From Panaeolus papilionaceus (lineage: Eukaryota > Basidiomycota > Agaricomycetes > Agaricales), in contig JADNRZ010000007.1 of the NCBI GenBank assembly GCA_015501605.1, forward strand, positions 744,001 through 808,000: a stretch of DNA of 64,000 bases, read 5' to 3'. The notes under the pieces were generated by a model. The model made no database searches. It saw nothing but the letters and a program-made list of their open reading frames with translations, and had not been told where the DNA came from. Shown here in pieces: positions 45,622 to 56,106 of the stretch; position 1 is the first letter of the stretch, and every line of letters starts with the position of its first letter. Position numbers and translations under genes: made by a program.

Positions 45622-46362
45622 TTGGTGGATTTCTGTCTTTTGTATATGGCTATATTTTTTAAGTGAGGAGAAACGACAGGATACTTGCCTCGGAGTGTTT
45701 CCGGTAGGGGGACTTGAAATGTTCACCACTCTGGTAAAAATTTCGTCGTTGTCACTCCGGTCGTCACATCAAATTTGATGGATTTTTCACATCCCGATCG
45801 TTAGCCGAATCGCGGCAGCCTCAGAGGACCAGTGCTGAAGGAGTCAATCAAAAGGACGTGCCGAAGCTCATATCACGCTTGTCACTCACAAAAGTTGGTG
45901 AACGACAGTTTCATTCCTGGTGAAGTTAATTTTCTCTTTGAAACTCTGAATTTTGGTAGATACACTCTTCACATTGTCTTGTAACTATCCTCCAAAACGT
46001 GGGCCAAGCGGTGCTTGGGATCTGAGTAGATCTGGATATTGATCTGCTTTTCTGCAATTTTGGGTACATTTTGATCGCGAAAAAACCACTATTTCAAAAT
46101 CAGCGCTTCCTCTGTATCGTTTTTCGCAAAATAAAAGAGCAGGTCTAATGTATTGCAACAATTAATACTTAAATAAAAAATCTCAAGTCCGTGGCTCCAA
46201 TATTACAAGAGGAATTCAGAATTAACTGACTGGTGGTCATTACCCGAGTGACGCACGATGATAGTATGCTTTCTTGTTTGACACCCATGGAATCCTCTTC
46301 GAACAGACCCTCGGTTATGCCGAGCAAATTTAGATTTTACATGCAAAGCCTGAAGGGTGTAG
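45622..46362. other. Gene-free AT-rich stretch beside the DNA element
   Basis: About 740 bases with frequent stops in all frames and no splice-supported exons. An 11-base word (GGACTTGAAAT) at about 45711 also occurs inside the element at about 45110, which may hint at older related repeat material. Otherwise I see nothing. Confidence 0.35.
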
Positions 46363-46399
46363 TTATACGCAAAAGTATGGTGTTACATTAGGATGGCAG

Positions 46400-47240
46400 T
46401 ACTTGAGACGCAAAGTGACTGAGGCTTTTAAAACTTCCTTGTCGTCGTTAAATAAGGAGTGGCTACCGCCCTCGATGCGATGCACTTGGATTGCTGTAAA
46501 GTGAGGATTCATCCCTCGACAACGACCTCCCCACGAAGATGCGTATTGTTCGTCCCATATATGATCATAATGGGAAGCCCTTCGATCCTCTGTCATATAG
46601 GTTCGTTGGATCCTGAGGTCGCAAGGTAGAAAATTGCACTGCCAAAGGTAGTTGGAGGACCATCGAGCCTAACCACACACATTTAGAGCAGACGGTATTC
46701 TATCAGGATGGTTGAATAGCGGTCTCTGCCTCGAAAGCAGCACACTATCAGGACGACTGAGACCCGGCAGCAGACCAAGAACGACCGGTTTAACAACTTT
46801 GGGGAGTAATGCACTCAATATACGGCATAGGGGACAAGTAAACGACGCCAAAAATCGTAGCAGGCCCAAGATGAGCAGCAACATCACAAGCTACTACAAT
46901 CGTATGTGTGAGATTTACGCCTGTGATATAGCCGGCTGACCTCCTACGAAATCACATTAAAGGGTTTGAAACGCGAAGCATTTAGCAAAGGGCTCACCGA
47001 CCAGCGGGCATCGAAGATTTTGGCAAACCCTTTCGACACAGCTGCAAAGTCCTGGGCAAAGAGGGCAGATGGGAATCTAGACATAGAGTTGGGCTGCCCT
47101 GTCCTACCATGGCCCCGCATGTCATAGCAAACTAAGGCCAGCAAATGGTAAAGATCGTTGTCCTGTAAGATTCCTTTGAAAACTTGCGAACTTAACGCTA
47201 AACCATGAATAAAAATAATATTTAGGTGTCGCTCGTTGAG
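46400..47240 (-). pseudogene. Decayed alpha/beta-hydrolase-fold gene
   Basis: Minus-strand remains of an epoxide-hydrolase-like alpha/beta hydrolase appear in the right order but in shifting frames. They are NIIFIHGLALSSQVFKG (oxyanion HG), VCYDMRGHGRTGQPNS, FPSALFAQDFAAVSKGF, ACDVAAHLGPATIFGVVYL with SPMPYI, VVKPVVLGLLPGLSRPDSV, LPLAVQFSTLRPQDPTNLYD, IEGLPIMIIYGTNNTHL and VHRIEGGSHSLF (catalytic-His region). Passing from one block to the next needs frame changes with no splice sites of usable length (for example at the CCCC near 46.81 kb and before MNPHFTA near 46.51 kb). The nucleophile elbow GWSLG is not recognisable. I conclude it no longer encodes a working enzyme. It sits next to the DNA element. 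Confidence 0.7.
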
Positions 47241-47458
47241 TATGAGTTAGTCTGCATTTATCCGAGTAAAGTAGAGTGGAGCAACGTTAAATAAGCACAT
47301 TTATGTCTGGCGACAACAGCCGTCCACTTTTTTTGGAAGACAGGATATTGACCAAGGGCAAGACGGTGCTGGACGATGCTGGCAAACAGTTCTGGACAGA
47401 GGAAATTAGCTGTATTTGGATGACTAAGCGCAACAGTGCTCTTTATTCCCCAACCACA
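47241..47458. promoter_or_regulatory. SDE2 upstream region
   Basis: Between the hydrolase relic and the SDE2 start. A longer open frame begins at 47303 (plus) upstream of the SDE2 ATG, but its first 50 codons have no Sde2 similarity, so I treat it as leader. Confidence 0.35.
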
Positions 47459-48320
47459 ATGACCACCTCCGTCTTCATTCAATCCTTTGCCCCATTTCCT
47501 ACTCTTTCTCTCACTGTTGAACATGGAACTCAAGTAGACGCCTTAATTCCTTTAATTCACGACAAATACCCCACTTTCCCCGTCACACTTGCACCATCAC
47601 TTGAACTTTCAACTCATGCAGGACGTACACCTCCATCCAACACTCTCATCTCGGATCTTGAGGAAGATGACTCGCACATTGTGTCTCTTAGATTGAGCCC
47701 TAGGATTCTAGGAGGAAAAGGAGGTTTCGGTAGTCAGCTGAGGGCAGCGGGAGGTCGCATGAGCTCTCAGAAAACGAGCAATAATGACTCATGTCGAGAC
47801 CTGAGTGGAAGACGGCTAAGTACAATCAAAGAGGCAAAGAAGTGAGTTGATGCTCTTTGTTGTTTTATTTTTGATTGTCTGATTTGAATATAGATTGGCG
47901 GAATACATTGAAAAGGAGCCAGACCGCCTTGCAGCTAAAGCCGAAGCTCAGAAGGCGAAACTCGAACGTCTGGAGCGCAAACTGGGCATTGATCCATCAT
48001 CATCCAGCGCATCTGCACCTGAAGCATCGGCGGAAGTTGTATCTGGAAAGAAGCACAGGCTGGAGGACACCGAATTCTTGGAAAAGAACCAGGAACTCAA
48101 GGATGGCGTTAAAAGCGCTGTTGCGGCCGCATTGTTGAAGAAGAGGAAAAAGGCCAAAGCGTCGCCTCCTGCGGAGTCTGGTAAAGAAGAGAAGAAGAAA
48201 GCGGAAAAAAGCAAGACGGCAGAGCAGGAGAAAGAAATTGTCAAAGCCACGCTAGTCAGCGGTAAACCTCTCGACCCAACTCCGGCTCACTCAATCGCTT
48301 TGGATGCTGTCGGCGCATGA
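47459..48320 (+). CDS. SDE2: Sde2 homologue, ubiquitin-fold protein cleaved at GG-KGG
   Basis: Nuclear protein that, after removal of its N-terminal ubiquitin-like fold, activates as a Lys-starting fragment working in splicing and genome maintenance (known from fission yeast and human). Two exons (47459-47841, 47894-48320) give 269 residues. The ubiquitin-like fold is TTSVFIQSFAPFPTLSLTVE...VSLRLSPRILGG, and the processing and conserved block GGKGGFGSQLRAAGGRMSSQ is intact. It is followed by CRDLSGRRLSTIKEAKKLAEY and a Lys/Glu-rich coiled tail (LERLERKLGID, ALLKKRKKAKA). The C-terminus DPTPAHSIALDAVGA is unrecognised. The start at 47459 places the ubiquitin fold at residue 1. Confidence 0.93.
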
Positions 48321-48713
48321 TGATGAGGGCACGGTAGATATCTTGTAGTCTTTTTTTCTTGTTGTGTGTAAATTTATAATGGTTATTAATTGAAGAAACC
48401 ATCAGGAATATGGGCAATGTCAATCATTTCCACTATCATGGAGCTGCTTTTCGTCAAGACCATCATACCTACTAATTCATTTCTTGGGAGATCCACAGTT
48501 GTTCCATACTACCCACGGACAATGTTCGAAGAAACGAGTTGGCACCCATCCGCGTTTTAATTTATTTTTTCCCTGGGACTTGTGGTGCGGAGTCGTTGAC
48601 ACCATAGGTCACACTGTGGGGTAGTGGTCCTGACGTCAAGTTATGTTTCGCATGATGGACACCATCGTCTCACTCTTATATCACTCTCTTCCTGTGTTCG
48701 CAAGTTAAGCAAC
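48321..48713. other. SDE2 3' flank and promoter of the SMP-C2 gene
   Basis: 393 bases, no gene. An in-frame upstream codon at 48624 would extend the next gene by 30 residues without any conserved feature; I prefer 48714. Confidence 0.35.
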
Positions 48714-51700
48714 ATGCCAGAGAATAACCCCCCAGCGCTCAAAGATAAGAATTCACAACTCGCCCATGATGGCTCTGGTCCGACATTCGACTCTCAGCAG
48801 GTTATTGATCCTATCACTCATCTTCCTGTAACGATCCATGACGCGGACCATATCGAACTCGAGCAAATACCTCCCCCTCCATCACTAACCCAGGAGAAGG
48901 AGATACGCCACGAACGGGGCGCGGACACTGCTGAAGCCACCCAGTATCATCATGCAGGGATGGAAGATGTGGTGAACGAGCTGGTTCAGGACAAGTGGTG
49001 GGAGGACCCTGTAGGTGATCAGAGGCGGGCCAAGGTGCAAACGAGCATTGTCACTGCCGGCGCTGCTGCAGTGGGTACTTTCGGGGGTCTGATAATTTGG
49101 TGGTTTTTGGGAAAGGTCTTTGGCAATGGGAGGGCGATTAGTTGGCTTGGAACGCTGTTTGCTCCTTTTGCCTGCGCTTTCCTGGGTCTTGGTGTGGGTG
49201 CTGCAGGTTTGATTCTGGATAGTTTCCAACGCAATAAGCCTACTAGGTTTTTGGATCATAGCTCGGTGAACAAGGTATGCAAGTATCAGTTCTCTTTGTA
49301 TAACATAAACTCACCAGGTGTCTCAGGCGAAGAACCGGACGGACGACTCGCATCCAGAACGCGCTGAATGGTTGAACTCTGTTTTGGATACATTATGGCC
49401 TATCATCAACCCCACTCTGTTCACCCCAATCGCAGACCTGCTTGAAGATACTATGCAGTCAACAATGCCCAAATTCGTCAACGGTGTTCGTGTGGCCGAC
49501 CTCGGACAAGGATCTCAAGCGGTCAGACTTCTCGGGATCAGATGGCTCGATGCTGGATCTGCAAACCAAGATGTGGAAGGCATGAAAGCCGAAGAAGGGG
49601 ACTTTTTCAACATGGAATTAGCCATGGCGTATCGCGCCAAAGAGTCCACTTCTGCAGGAATGCGAGGCCGTTCTGCCAATGCGCATATTTTAATGGAGTT
49701 TTTCCTTTCTGGCGGTGTTGTCGTCCCCGTCTGGGTGGAGCTTACAGGTCTCCTCGCAAACGCCCGAATCCGTGTCCAGACCACACCCAACCCCCCGTTC
49801 CTCTCTGTTCTCACTCTGACACTTCTTGGACAACCCAAGGTTACTTTCAAATGTACTCCGTTGGCGAAGAACTACCTCAATGTTATGGATGTGCCTGGTC
49901 TTTCGAGTTGGATCGAGAATAGCGTCAAGCAAGGAATTGAGGCGTACATTGCTCCTCACAGTCTCACATTGGACCTCAAGACGCTGCTTATGGGTCGACC
50001 CAAGATGGATACGGAGGCCATCGGAGTCCTTATCATCACCGTCAAGACCATCAAGGACTTCAAGGAGCCCGATTCTATCAAATTGGTCAAGACAAATGGC
50101 GAAACTAGCAGCGGGAACCTCTACGTTTCTATTGGATGGAGCAAGTGGGGAAAACCTCAATGGTCGACAAGGTATGCTGCAAGACCATTTAACAAATTTA
50201 TTTTTGCCTCATCTTCGTCTCCAGGATCATAAACTCTTCCCAGCCAGTATGGGCCGAGACAACTGCATTGCTTGTGCGCCCGTCTGAGATTCAAGGAGAA
50301 GAAGACTTGCAGCTTCAGATTTGGGACTCTGGTACGTATTTCGAGATCTTGCGCATGCGTGTGTTGGCTGATACGTTGCCCCAAGATAAATTCACTGCCG
50401 ATGACTTGATTGGAAACGTGAGGGTCCCATTGAAAGAGCTGATTCGGAGCGAACGGTCGCATAACCGCATTGAAGGCAGAGAGGATGGGCTAATATCAAA
50501 CAGAGCAGACAAGGTTCCGGGTACACTTCATTGGGAATGCGGATACTTCGACAAAACGACACTAGACCAGCACCTCCAAAAGAAACATAAGGATGCCGAT
50601 GAGGTGCGAAGGTCGATTGAAGAAGAAGCGGAGGATAAGTTGCGCGAAGCTAAGGCCGGTGGGGATGACAAGGAGAAGGAGGTAGAGCAGCAGAAAAAGG
50701 AGGATTTGAAGGAAAAGACAGATGAGATCATCGCACACTCTCGACCGACGACTCAATGGCCAAGCGGGATACTTTCAATCCGCATTGAGCAGATCAGCGA
50801 CCTTGAAGTGCAGGACGTTCGACAAAGCGGTGTGGAGGAGAACGTTGAGGATGATGAAGCCCGCGACTTGCCCAGTGCGTACTGCACCATTATCATCAAC
50901 CAGCAGAAGGTGTACAAGACTAGGACCAAGATGAAAAGTAGAAATCCATATGTGAGTAAAACGGTCTCCTTTCATATTTCGAGGTCTTAACTTCTCCTAT
51001 ACAGTATGACGCCGGTACGGAAAGGTTCATTAGGGATTGGACAGCCACGGACGTGATAATTTCTGTGCGGGACAGCCGTCAGCACGAAAGTAACCCCATC
51101 ATTGGTGTAGTCGTACTTCCTCTGCGAGAACTTTTCCAGCAAAGTTCTATGTTCATGGGCACCATCCCTCTTGTCGGTGGAATTGGCTACGGCCGCATGC
51201 GTCTCGCACTCCTATTCCGAAGTGTGCAGATGAAACTTCCAAGGTCCCTTCTGGGATGGGATGTTGGCACGCTCGAAATCCACTCCCCAGCTAAACCCTC
51301 TCTTGGTCTTCCACCCGACCTCGCATCTTGCACATTGGTATTCCGCACTCTGTATGGCAAGGGCAAACTAGTCAGCGACAAAAACATTGGAGGCTGGTCC
51401 ATGCGGAGCAAGAAACCCGTACGACTCGCTGTCAAAAAGCGTTACTCATCCTGCATGGTTGTCGAATTCCGCAAGCATGTCATGGGCCCCGATACTACAC
51501 CTGCGTTTGGCGTTTTGTGGCTACAAGATATACCAGACGACGCGCAGATGACCATATCGTTGCCTATCCGCAAAAACGAGCATGGTGCACTCGCGCAAGC
51601 CAGAGCCAATGCGTCAAGTGAAGTCGGAGAGGAAATCGGGACTCTCGAATTGACCGTCCAGTTTTGGGCCGGCCTTAGTGGGTACCACAAACGCCTGGCC

Positions 51701-52117
51701 AGCCACGATTACAACATGGGCGACGTCATGGAGGTCCTTGATTATGCTCAAGGATCTCGAAGTCTTAGCAAGGAGATCTTGGACTCGCAAGACCACGAAG
51801 AATATTCAGACGAAGAGTCAACTTCATCTGCTGAAACCGTCGTGACTGACGATGCGAGCTTTGACCAGCGACCTAATCTCCATTCTGGGGAGGAGGAAAC
51901 GCAGAAATCGGGGATTATGGGGAACATCAGTAAGAGGCGCTCCCATCAGCAGGAATTACACCGTAAGCATCGTGGTTTGCTGCAGTGGAAGGGTATGAGG
52001 AATATTGCATGGATGGGCAAGGGTGTCGAGCATACAGCAGAAAAGGTGGGAGGGAAGGTCAAAGGGGTTTTCAAACATCAAACCGATGATCCTACGCGAG
52101 TCGAGAAAGAGGTTTGA
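48714..52117 (+). CDS. MUG190: SMP-domain and multi-C2 lipid-transfer protein, tricalbin/Mug190-like
   Basis: Predicted ER membrane-contact-site protein that moves glycerolipids between membranes. Four exons (48714-49274, 49318-50171, 50225-50951, 51005-52117) total 1,084 residues in frame. Acidic/Pro N-terminus, then two hydrophobic stretches (AAAVGTFGGLIIWWFLGK and APFACAFLGLGVGAAGLIL) that could form an ER hairpin. The SMP domain follows (ERAEWLNSVLDTLWPIINP, VRLLGIRWLDAG, MELAMAYRAK, VTFKCTPLAKNYLNVMDVPG, SWIENSVKQGIEAYIAP). C2 domains follow: GVLIITVKTIKDFKEPDSI; LSIRIEQISDLEVQDVR then PSAYCTIIINQQKVYKT; and further C2-like strands to residue about 950. A lysine-rich coiled segment lies between the first and second C2. 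The basic tail is near VEKEV. Loop aspartates are not all conserved, so calcium binding is uncertain. Confidence 0.88.
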
Positions 52118-52408
52118 TGAATGAAGTATTTATTTACGATATGAACAGTGTACATAGGACACTCGTAATTCGAACACTTGTATTATTACCCAAACACGTC
52201 TATTCACTATTCTTCGCCTATCCAGAGTTGCGCGTGGGTGCAGTGTACGTGGGATCTATAGGTAGTAACGCATTGCGGAGCGATCTGCAAATCCCAGTAG
52301 CCGTGGAGGCTGAGGTGTCCGGTGCTCAAGTCGCCAATTTGCAGTTGCGGAGGTGAGAGAACTGGGCTAACAGAAGTGTCCTAGAGGGTATTACCGAGGT
52401 GGGAGTTC
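52118..52408. other. 3' flank of the SMP-C2 gene
   Basis: About 290 bases, no supported gene; a plus-strand open frame at 52114-52356 overlaps the stop codon out of frame and is judged spurious. Confidence 0.35.
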
Positions 52409-52960
52409 TTAGGTAGTTCCATCGAGACAAAATGCGTTATTCTGAGAACATAGAACAAAAACCGCGTGATTGAACCGACACAGAGAGCAGGACGCAGTCG
52501 TACCTTTGGTCATGCCCATTTCGCTGCGAAACCAACTTTTCTCCCCAATTTTGTCCAATGTATCAATTATATCCGCCATACTCTCCACTTCACGAAGACC
52601 AGGTGTTCCATCTATTATTCTGGACTTGGAGGCCCCATAGGACTTTGTATCCACATGGTGGAAGTCCAGATACCGCAAACCTTTGAATGCGGGGTAAGTT
52701 GAACATCAACAATGATGTCATTCGCATTTGACTTCTCACCTCGAGCATCCTGCAAGAACTTTTTTATGGAGCTTTCTGTGCCGTCGAATACAAGTACGCC
52801 TGGTTTCCCTGTCTGCGTTTACCTTAGCGCTTTGGACAGTAATTGAGTGGCAATATCCACCTTGACCAGACCAGATACGGGTGCTTGAACAGCGAAGCGC
52901 TTGAGTCGACGGAACTTTGAGGGATTGGATATGTCTACTAACTGTCAGAATTATGTCTGC
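52409..52960 (-). pseudogene. Relic of an RWD/DUF1115-like gene with an in-frame stop
   Basis: Minus-strand pieces ISNPSKFRRLKRFAVQAP, VKVDIATQLLSKAL, KPGVLVFDGTESSIKKFLQD and, after a clean intron (GTGAGA...TTCAAAG), GLRYLDFHHVDTKSYGASKS, then DTLDKIGEKSWFRSEMGM. The KPGVLVFDG/RYLDFHHVDT pattern resembles the C-terminal domain of fungal RWD-DUF1115 proteins (a pattern judgement). Within the first exon a TAA (52819-52821) lies in frame between SKAL and GKPGV, and no start exon is found upstream. A 14-base intron would be needed to avoid the stop, which is too short. So I call it a 5'-truncated, stop-containing relic, although its remaining splice site is intact. Confidence 0.55.
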
Positions 52961-53141
52961 AATAAGTCAAATATACTAACGATGCATCCTGGCTATAGAT
53001 ACAAAGAGTTGCATATAGAATAAGATAAGAGAGACAGAGCTAAAAGTGGTGGATATGTTTCCGTTAACCACGTGGTATGTCATCATCATCAGTATACTTA
53101 TAAAGTACCTTTCTTGATTGGCTTATTCTTAGATAACCTGT
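52961..53141. promoter_or_regulatory. Upstream region of the Rieske-AIF gene
   Basis: AT-rich spacer with a TATA-like stretch (tatacttataaag, about 53093-53105) some 40 bases before the start codon. Confidence 0.35.
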
Positions 53142-55802
53142 ATGTACTTGAAGACTCTGCGAATCAGTCTCACAAAGCCTCTATTCTTTCCTTCTCGCCC
53201 TCGCTCACGTAGTCTCTTGTATTCTCAGAATCTCTTGAATCGTCGTCAAATGTCAGCTAAAACGATTGCAGTCCTCGATGAGGCCGAATTGCAAGATGGT
53301 AAAATGTGAGGTCATACTAGCAGAACAATGATCTGGGCTCCACGAACACTGCTGAACTGCCTGTCTGTTGGTTGTCGATAGGAAAGAGGTCGACTTCGAG
53401 GATGGAAAAGTCCTACTCTATCGCCTTGGCGAAAAGGTTCACGCGACGAGTGCATTTTGCACCCATTATGGAGCACCTCTCGCCAAAGGTGTTCTCGCCG
53501 CCGACGGCAGAGTTACTTGGTGAGCTCACATAGACATTGAAAGGCAATACGCCAATACTGATAATCGACTAGTCCATGGCACGGAGGTACTTGCCCCTAT
53601 ATTATCATAACATCATGAAGCTCTCATAACCGAGGAACACTACTACCAGCTTGCTTCAATGTCTGCACAGGCGATATCGGTGGGTTGAACGCGTTGGAAA
53701 CCACTCGAGCTGCGGGGCTGATTACACACTATTTTGACTCTCACAGAGGAAGCACCAGCTCTCATGTCCTTGCATGCATTCAAGACCGAAGTAAAAGACG
53801 GTAAGATTCTGGTAACAGCTGTTCCGGCCGACACACAGAAGAAGAACTTGGCACGTCAGCCCAAGCTGGTCTCGACTGGTGCAAACAGTACGGGCAGAGG
53901 CGTCGTTATCGTTGGCGGTGGGCCAGGCGCATTCCATGCCGTGGAGACCCTGCGAGAGGTAACACGAAGACGTGCTTCGCATTCATGAGATTCACACTCA
54001 CCCTTTGTGCGTTAAATTTAGATTGGATATCCTGGTCCCATTAATATCATTACAAAGGAAGAATACCCCCCGATTGACAGGTCTGAATATTTGGTGTTGA
54101 GGTTTTTGGATTACAAAGATAATAACGGTCTCTTTTGCGTTGCTTTTCTAGAACGAAGCTGAGCAAAGCTCTCACCACCGACCCGAACCAGATTCTTCTC
54201 CGAACTGCCGCCGATTTGAAGATCAAATATGGAACCAATGTCAGAGTTGGCACGGTGAGTGAATGCCTGAATGATTTATGCAGAGACGTGACGAATTGTC
54301 GCAGGAGGTTACTTCTATCGACACGGAGAAGAAGACCGTTACTATTGCTAATGGCGAGGAAACCATCCCTTACGACGGCTTGATTCTCGCTACGGGAAGC
54401 ATTCCCAGAAAGTTGCCCATCGAGGGCGCGGACCTCGAGAATGTCTATACATTCCGGGGAATCGACGACGCGAAGCGCGTTGACACATGTGAGCGCTTAA
54501 GCCAATTGAATTGACAATGATGTCGGAACAATAACCATCGCCGCAGCTGCCCAAGAGGGGAAGCGAGCTGTGTTCATCGGTAGCTCGTTTATTGCTCTGG
54601 AGCTAATCGTCTGCTTGTCAAAGAGGAAGCTCGCGTCCATTGACGTTATTGGAATGGAAGAATTCCCGCTGGAGAATAATCTGGGAAAAACGGTTGGAGC
54701 GGCACTCCAGAAGGTTCGTTGAGCAATAGCTCTCCGTATCATGACCAATTTGTTGATTGGGTACCAAAGCATTTCGAAACTATGGGCGTCAAGTTCCACA
54801 TGTCCACCAAAGTCGACAAGATTGTTGCGCGAGATGATGACCCGAAATCAGCCAAAGAGGTCATCGTCAACGGCCAACCTATTGCATGTGACTTTGTGGT
54901 CATGGCGGTCGGAGCTCGCCCAGCGACAGACTTCTTGAAGGGGAGCGGAATCGAGCTTGAGGCTGACGGTGGTATCCGAGTGGACAGATACCTCCGCGTC
55001 AGATCTGGAAAAGACACGAAACTCGTCTTTGCCATCGGTATGATTACTGACAATCTGGAAGATTCAAGCCATCTGATAGTTTATGACAGGTGATATTGCA
55101 CATTATCCATTGCCGACTGGCGAGGAGGTTCGAATTGAGCATTGGAATGTATGTAACCTGTCTTGGTTGTATATTCCGTTGACTGACGTTTATAGGTTGC
55201 GTCCAATATGGGACGCGCTGTGGGTGCGATCATGTGCGGCAAGCCCTGGCCATATACCAAGATTCCTGTCTTCTGGAGTGCATGTGAGATATTTCTATGC
55301 AACTGCATAGCGTTCCGGTGTCTAACAATATATTGCAGTGGGACAGCAACTCCGTTATGCTGGACTTGGATTGAAGTGGGATGATGTGAAGGTCATCGGA
55401 GACCCCGACTCGTTGAAGGTTTGTCAAGTCTTGACTGCGTTTGTGAAATACTTGCCTAATTTATTGGTGCAGTTTGTTGCATATTATTCCAAGGGGACGA
55501 AGATTGTTGCAGTTGCAAGGTATGGTGGATGACGAAAAGCCATTGTGCAGCTGACTGAGGATTTATTGCAGTATGCAAAATGACCCAGTTGTATCCAAAG
55601 CTGCCGAGTTGTTCAGACTGGGTATTATGCCTGTGTTAGATTATGTTGCTTCTGGAGAGGTAACAATTCCAACATTGATATTATTAGTTTAATTTATTAA
55701 CATGTTTTACAGAACAGCTTACTTACACTGGATATTGGAACGAGCAACGACAAGAGAACAGGAGCTGATGATCATTTAATTGAAACACGATGGAAATTCT
55801 GA
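53142..55802 (+). CDS. Rieske-domain AIF-like FAD oxidoreductase (AIFM3-like)
   Basis: Predicted mitochondrial flavoprotein with an N-terminal Rieske [2Fe-2S] domain. The N-terminus is basic (MYLKTLRISLTKPLFFPSRP), presequence-like. The Rieske ligands are CTHYGAPLAKG and CPWHGACFNVCTG; the second Cys-x-x-His is assembled only after splicing a 14-base microexon (53573-53586) between two introns and a 30-base exon (53650-53679). FAD/NAD domains follow: GRGVVIVGGGPGAFHAVETL (GxGxxG), PYDGLILATGSIPRKLP, KRAVFIGSSFIALELI, and CDFVVMAVGARPAT with KLVFAIGDIAHYPL. The C-terminal domain runs to ETRWKF. About fourteen exons, many under 120 bases. All cofactor residues appear intact. Role in apoptosis-like death or iron-sulfur redox is not shown by sequence. 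Confidence 0.88.
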
Positions 55803-56106
55803 ATTTAAGGTAACTAACTGTAACAAGTAGCAAGACGGCAATAAAATTCAAAGTCCGATTTGTATTAGTTTATGTGTGAGAGAGTTGATTCCCTTGTTTA
55901 GTGGACAAGTGTTAGTAGTGGAATTGCTAGTCGTCCATTGCCTTTGCCACTCGCTGCTTTGTCTAAATCTTTTAAAGAGACTTTTTTTATTTTTTTCATA
56001 GTCTCAATCCTATAACTCTGCGACTTGTTCGCTCGTCTTTCTTGTGTTCTGGGCAACTTTCTTCTTTTTCTATCTTCTTTAAACATTCTTCTTTCTATTA
56101 TTCCAA
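55803..56106. promoter_or_regulatory. Promoter and 5' leader of the ataxin-2 homologue
   Basis: 304 bases. The last 150 are very T/C-rich (for example ttctttttctatcttctttaaac), a typical strong basidiomycete leader. No gene. Confidence 0.4.

Noticed and set aside
47258..47533. Minus-strand open frame over the SDE2 start
   Set aside because: It overlaps the conserved SDE2 ubiquitin fold on the opposite strand and does not match the neighbouring hydrolase relic.
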